Source: Lichenicola sp964247725 (GTDB taxonomy: Bacteria > Pseudomonadota > Alphaproteobacteria > Acetobacterales > Acetobacteraceae). From it: 64,000 bases of DNA. The translations under genes and the position numbers were made by a program. Positions 60,624 through 64,000 of this stretch are shown one piece after another. The stretch's first letter is position 1; each line of letters begins with the position of its first letter. The DNA lies in the NCBI GenBank assembly GCA_964247725.1, contig CAXTVM010000004.1, positions 75,053 through 139,052 on the forward strand. The letters are read 5' to 3'. The notes beneath the pieces are model-generated. The model was not told the origin of the DNA. It did not search any database and saw only the letters and a list, made by a program, of their open reading frames with translations.

Positions 60624-63257
60624 ATGCTAGGCGGCAACCTCGGCGCCTTCACCCAGGGCGTGTTCGGCGGCGCGCAGGCGGTGCAGAACATCACCGCGTC
60701 CAACCAGGAGCTGCAGCAGCGCCAGTACGCCCTGCAGGCGGCCCAGGCCGTGCAGGCGGCCAGCAGCGGGCCGTACGCCGAGCAGGACCCGGGCGCCGCG
60801 GTGCAGCCGATCCAAGAGGGTGCGACCGCGGCGTCGCCGGACACCGGCGGCTCGGACCAGCCGCCGCCGGTCAGCGCCGGCGCGATCCCCACGACGTCGG
60901 GCCCGGTCGCCGACGTCTCCAAGCTGCCGCCGCTGGCCGCGAAGGCGCCGCCCGCCGCCCCGGCGCCGCCGGTGTCGTCCCAGGATGCCGCGGCCGCCAC
61001 CGACCCGTTGAGCGCCGGCGACGGGCCGGCACCGGCAGCACCGGCAGCATCAGGATCGTCTCCGGCGTCCGGCTCGGCGTTGGACTGGCAAGGGTGGGCC
61101 GCCGGCGGCCCGGTGCCCACGGCTGCCGCACCAGCGGCACCAGCGGCACCAGCAGCGTCAGGACCGTCCCCGGCATCCGGCTCGACCAGCCCCGCGCCGT
61201 CGCTCGGCGCCCGCATCCTGAACGCCGTCAACCCGGTCGGCACGGCGGGTGCCGCGACCTCGTCGCCGCTGCCGGCCGCAGCCCAGGCCACGTCGCCGCC
61301 CGACCTGTCGGTGCCCGCGCCGTCGTCGGCGCTGATGCAGGCGCTCCGCAGCCCGGACAGGCGCACGCCCACGTCGCTGCAGGACGCGCCGGGCGCCGCG
61401 GGGACGTCGGACGCGGCCAGCCCGCCCGAGCTCGGCCCCGCCACCATGACCCTGCCGCAGCAGGCGGCCCCCGGCCAGGCGCCGGACGCGCGCACCTCGA
61501 ACGACGTCACCACCCGCACCGCGTTCGACGGGCGCCCCTACGCCGCGCTGATGGCCCAGGCGCCGGCCTACGCCAAGATGGTCGACCAGGCGGCCGACAA
61601 GTACGGCGTGACGCCCGCCCGCCTGGCGCTGCACTGGAACAACGAGAGCAGCCTGAACACCGCAGCACCCGACAGCGCCACCGGCGCACAGGGCCCGTTG
61701 CAGATCCAGCCCGCCACCGCGCGCTACCTCGACCCGACCGGCGCGCGGGACCCGACCAAGCTCCCCGACGCGCTCGACCTCGCCGCCCAGAACATCCACC
61801 TGGCCGACACCCGCTACGGCCGCGACACGCCGCTGTCGGTCGCCGCCTACCAGGGCGGCAACGGCTCGGCCGACGCGATCGCCGCCGGCGAGGGCGCGCA
61901 CCACCCGAACACCGTCGCCTACATGGCGAAGTCGTTCCCGGGCCAGACGCTGGGGCCGGACCAGCTGCAGCCCGGCCATGCGATGAGTCCGGCCGGCATC
62001 GTGCAGGCGGCGCAGCAGGGCGGCCCGGACGGGGTGCTGAACTTCATCGCGCGGTCGGGCCCCGCCGCGGCGCCGCTGTCCGACAAGTGGCGCCAGGCCG
62101 AGAGCGCGCTGATGACCGCGGCCGCGGCCAAGGGCGACATAGCGGGCATGACGCACGCCCGCGACTTCGTGTTCCAGCAGCTGCACCAGGGCAACGCCAC
62201 CTCGCTGATCAACGCCTACCAGGCGCTGCAGGCCGGCGACGGCGTGTCGGCGGCGCAGCAGCTGGCGCGCGCCAACGCCTTCTTCCCCGACGGCGCCACG
62301 TCCCGGTTCGGCACGGACAACCAGGGCAACGTGTGGATGCAGCGGGTGGACGAGCACGACCCCACCAAGCCGCTGGGGCCGCCGGCGCAGGTCACGGCGG
62401 AGCGGCTGCAGACGATGCTGCTGCAGACCCAGGACCCCAACGAGTTCGCGCGGACGCTGGCCGAGCAGCAGCGGCAGGTGGCGCAGATCCGGCTCGAGCA
62501 GCAGCACGGCGCCTACTACTCCCAGCTGGCCGGCGTGCGGGAGTACATGGCCGACCGCCAGGCGCAGACCCAGCAGGCGGTCGCCCGGACGCGGGCCTCG
62601 GCCCTGACCGCGGCGGCGGGCATCCGCGCGGGGGCCAGCGAGTACGGCGCGGACCAGCGGCTGCAGGGGGCCAGCGTGCGCGGCGGCGCCTTGGATCGCG
62701 CCGGCGCGGCCGCGCCGCCGGGCGTCAATGGCCTCAAGCCTAACCAGATCGACAGCGAGGCGACCAGGTTCTACGGCGGGCAGGACGCGACGCCGAGCGG
62801 CCCGATGCAGCCCGAGCAGGCCGGGCTCGCCAGTGAGATCCACCAGGAGCTCCGCGCCAACACGCCCGGCATGACCGCGCTCGGCGCCAGGTCGCTGACC
62901 CTGGGGCTGCTCGGCGGCGGCAACGTCCTGCGCCCGGTCGGCAATGGCCTGTACGGTGTGTTCCCGCGGGGCGCGCAGTCGGGCCAGCCATCCGCCGTGA
63001 TCAGCGGTGCCGTGGCGCAGCGTTTCGGGCGGCTGATGATGCCGGGCGGGCTGGGGACGCCCGGGCGGCCCGGATCCGGTGGCGCGCTCGGCTTGGGCTC
63101 GACGCCGCCCTCTACCGTCGTGCAGCCGAGCCGGTCTGCGCTGCCGTCCGGGATCGGCGGGCCGCCCGGCGGCGCCCTGGACTATGCCACGTCGGGCGGG
63201 ACGATGACGCCGGGCCGATCGGCGCTTCCCACCGGCGCGCTGTCGGCGGGCTACTGA
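60624..63257 (+). CDS. Virion ejection-like protein with lytic transglycosylase domain
   Basis: An 877-residue protein. The first 300 residues are Ala/Pro/Ser-rich and of low complexity. About residues 300-420 form an SLT-type domain: Glu341 in LALHWNNESSLNTAAPDSAT is the likely catalytic acid, then GAQGPLQIQPATARYLDP and VAAYQGGNGSADAI. Long helical and Gln-rich parts follow (MLLQTQDPNEFARTLAEQQR), and the C-terminus is Gly/Pro/Ser-rich. Internal virion proteins of podovirus-like phages are large, helical and contain such a domain to pierce peptidoglycan during DNA entry. No other virion gene is seen. Confidence 0.7.
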   Translation: MLGGNLGAFTQGVFGGAQAVQNITASNQELQQRQYALQAAQAVQAASSGPYAEQDPGAAVQPIQEGATAASPDTGGSDQPPPVSAGAIPTTSGPVADVSKLPPLAAKAPPAAPAPPVSSQDAAAATDPLSAGDGPAPAAPAASGSSPASGSALDWQGWAAGGPVPTAAAPAAPAAPAASGPSPASGSTSPAPSLGARILNAVNPVGTAGAATSSPLPAAAQATSPPDLSVPAPSSALMQALRSPDRRTPTSLQDAPGAAGTSDAASPPELGPATMTLPQQAAPGQAPDARTSNDVTTRTAFDGRPYAALMAQAPAYAKMVDQAADKYGVTPARLALHWNNESSLNTAAPDSATGAQGPLQIQPATARYLDPTGARDPTKLPDALDLAAQNIHLADTRYGRDTPLSVAAYQGGNGSADAIAAGEGAHHPNTVAYMAKSFPGQTLGPDQLQPGHAMSPAGIVQAAQQGGPDGVLNFIARSGPAAAPLSDKWRQAESALMTAAAAKGDIAGMTHARDFVFQQLHQGNATSLINAYQALQAGDGVSAAQQLARANAFFPDGATSRFGTDNQGNVWMQRVDEHDPTKPLGPPAQVTAERLQTMLLQTQDPNEFARTLAEQQRQVAQIRLEQQHGAYYSQLAGVREYMADRQAQTQQAVARTRASALTAAAGIRAGASEYGADQRLQGASVRGGALDRAGAAAPPGVNGLKPNQIDSEATRFYGGQDATPSGPMQPEQAGLASEIHQELRANTPGMTALGARSLTLGLLGGGNVLRPVGNGLYGVFPRGAQSGQPSAVISGAVAQRFGRLMMPGGLGTPGRPGSGGALGLGSTPPSTVVQPSRSALPSGIGGPPGGALDYATSGGTMTPGRSALPTGALSAGY

Positions 63258-63346
63258 CGGATGGAGCGGTCGGGACGGCGTCCCGGCTGCCGCCCCTGCA
63301 CGAAACCTTCGAAATGCCGGTCGTGTAAGCGGCTTACCTGAAGGCA

Positions 63347-63396
63347 CCCGGGGCCACCCCGCCCTGTCCAGATACCCCCCGCGGGGTGGCCCCGGG
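63347..63396. terminator. Perfect 16-base inverted repeat after the ejection-like gene
   Basis: CCCGGGGCCACCCCGC (63347-63362) faces GCGGGGTGGCCCCGGG (63381-63396) with an 18-base loop. No U-tract follows. It probably ends the transcript of the large gene; a protein-binding site is the alternative. Confidence 0.5.
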
Positions 63397-63481
63397 GGCC
63401 GGCATCACGATCAATACAGTAGGCGATTGATACGGTCTCTCCTTTGATGGAAGATTAACGTTCTCATCAGGGAGAAGCTTT

Positions 63482-63763
63482 ATGCACAATGCCGCCTGCC
63501 GTCCCGGCTGGGACGAGACACTCAACCTCGCCGATGCCATGGGCCGGCACGGCTTCGCCCACGCCGCCAGCGCGCTCGACCTTAGCCCGGAGGCCCGGCG
63601 CCGCGCCGCGGCCATGGCACTCGCCACGGTCGAGGACGTCGAGGATGCGCTGCAGGCGCTGGGGCGGCAGATCGGGGCCGACCGGGCGGAGGAAACCCGG
63701 CTGGCGCTGCTGCGCGGCATGAAGGGCAAGATCGACGGGCTGCTGGAGATGGCGACCGCGTAG
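63482..63763 (+). CDS. Hypothetical helical protein, 93 aa
   Basis: A small helical protein (WDETLNLADAMGRHGFAHAA, LATVEDVEDALQALGRQIGA, RLALLRGMKGKIDGLLEMAT). GGGAGAAGC precedes the ATG. The upstream 80 bases are less GC-rich and may hold its own promoter. It is the last gene before the right end of the element; its function is unknown. Confidence 0.6.
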   Translation: MHNAACRPGWDETLNLADAMGRHGFAHAASALDLSPEARRRAAAMALATVEDVEDALQALGRQIGADRAEETRLALLRGMKGKIDGLLEMATA

Positions 63764-63871
63764 CCCCGCCCCAACCGGCCGAGCGATACGACGAGGGCGG
63801 TTCCGCAAGGGGCCGCCCTTCTGCTGTTTGGACACGGCCCCGTGCTGGCACCGCGGCTTCATCACGTTCTA

Positions 63872-63889
63872 GATGCCTAAGCGATGCCT
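63872..63889. promoter_or_regulatory. Candidate integrase arm sites, right end
   Basis: GATGCCT at 63872-63878 and 63883-63889, eleven bases apart, as at the left end, 57 bases inside the right att repeat. The regular spacing of about one helical turn suits adjacent binding of integrase arm domains. Confidence 0.5.
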
Positions 63890-63945
63890 GATCGGCAAGA
63901 TGACTCCAAGGCAGCGGGTTAGATCAAGCTAAGTCGTTGATTTCG

Positions 63946-64000
63946 TGGTGCCGACACTCGGAATTGAACCGAGGACCTACTGATTACGAATCAGTTGCTC
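63946..64000 (-). tRNA. tRNA-Thr (anticodon CGT), 5' part outside the window
   Basis: On the minus strand the visible part runs from GAGCAACTG through the anticodon loop TTCGTAA (CGT), stem GATT/AATC, T-arm TCGGTTCAATTCCGA, and CGGCACCA, with CCA encoded at 63946-63948. The base pairing continues correctly to the window edge, so this is the intact gene restored by integration. The 46 bases 63946-63991 are the right attachment repeat. Confidence 0.9.

Larger units (their letters stand above)
51114..63991. mobile_element. tRNA-Thr-integrated element (prophage-like or satellite), about 12.9 kb
   Basis: Bounded by a perfect 46-base direct repeat identical to the 3' half of tRNA-Thr. It carries an integrase reading inward from the left end, AlpA-like and excisionase-like DNA-binding proteins, a primase and a helicase, a single virion-ejection-like gene, an AT-rich cargo gene and several unknown proteins. 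The chromosomal dispersed repeat is absent throughout. No capsid, portal, large terminase, tail, lysis cassette or conjugation gene is recognisable. Confidence 0.88.

Noticed and set aside
61158..63347. A 729-codon open frame opposite the ejection-like gene
   Set aside because: Its composition is that of a GC-rich shadow, while the plus-strand protein has a recognisable transglycosylase motif and a good ribosome site.

Overview
The window is one contiguous piece of a very GC-rich alphaproteobacterial chromosome. Several things point to the Acetobacteraceae: the protein character, the bo3-type quinol oxidase operon, the type II secretion genes, and a dispersed palindromic repeat built on GGCCAGGGGC. 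The genus cannot be fixed from the sequence alone. Coding density is high, with genes on both strands and many ATGA/TGATG stop-start overlaps.

Layout. 1-7 kb: a fatty-acid desaturase cut by the window edge, a YciF-like protein, an 8-oxoguanine deaminase, peptidase T, and the GDP-deoxyhexose pair rmd-gmd. 7-14 kb: a leftward type II secretion operon (gspI, J, L, M, a GspC/N-like gene, D, K) without the ATPase, platform or major pseudopilin. A 173-bp IS1031-like miniature element sits exactly at the gspK stop codon. 14-17 kb: a large M16 zinc protease. 17-20 kb: a decayed patch in which a PadR regulator and three membrane-protein genes all carry frameshifts, stops or truncations. 20-31 kb: a DUF421 protein, dienelactone hydrolase, an HU-like protein with a histone-like tail, a dioxygenase, a large MscS channel, thiM, the molybdate transporter modABC, and a Nudix hydrolase. 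31-44 kb: divergent ssuD/ssuA, a methyltransferase-like secreted protein, a pseudouridine synthase, an MFS exporter, a sirtuin, ftsK, sppA, ihfB, motB-motA, a MutT-type Nudix enzyme and free-methionine sulfoxide reductase. 44-51 kb: cyoABCD, tRNA-Arg(ACG), a lipoprotein and guaA.

51.1-63.99 kb is an integrated element. It is bounded by a perfect 46-bp direct repeat that is the 3' half of a tRNA-Thr(CGT); the intact copy runs off the right edge of the window. It carries a tyrosine integrase, an AlpA-like regulator, a RepB-type primase, a superfamily-3-like helicase, an AT-rich hairpin region, an excisionase-like protein, several unknown small proteins, a virion-ejection-like transglycosylase, and one strikingly AT-rich HNH-like gene. 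No capsid, terminase large-subunit or tail genes are seen, so it resembles a phage satellite or a much reduced prophage rather than a complete phage. A GATGCCT motif occurs as an 11-bp-spaced pair just inside both ends and may be the integrase arm site.

Nine copies of the dispersed palindromic repeat lie between chromosomal genes, mostly at gene 3' ends, and none was seen in the island. One copy separates modB from modC and abuts the modC start; another supplies the last 20 codons of the pseudouridine synthase gene.
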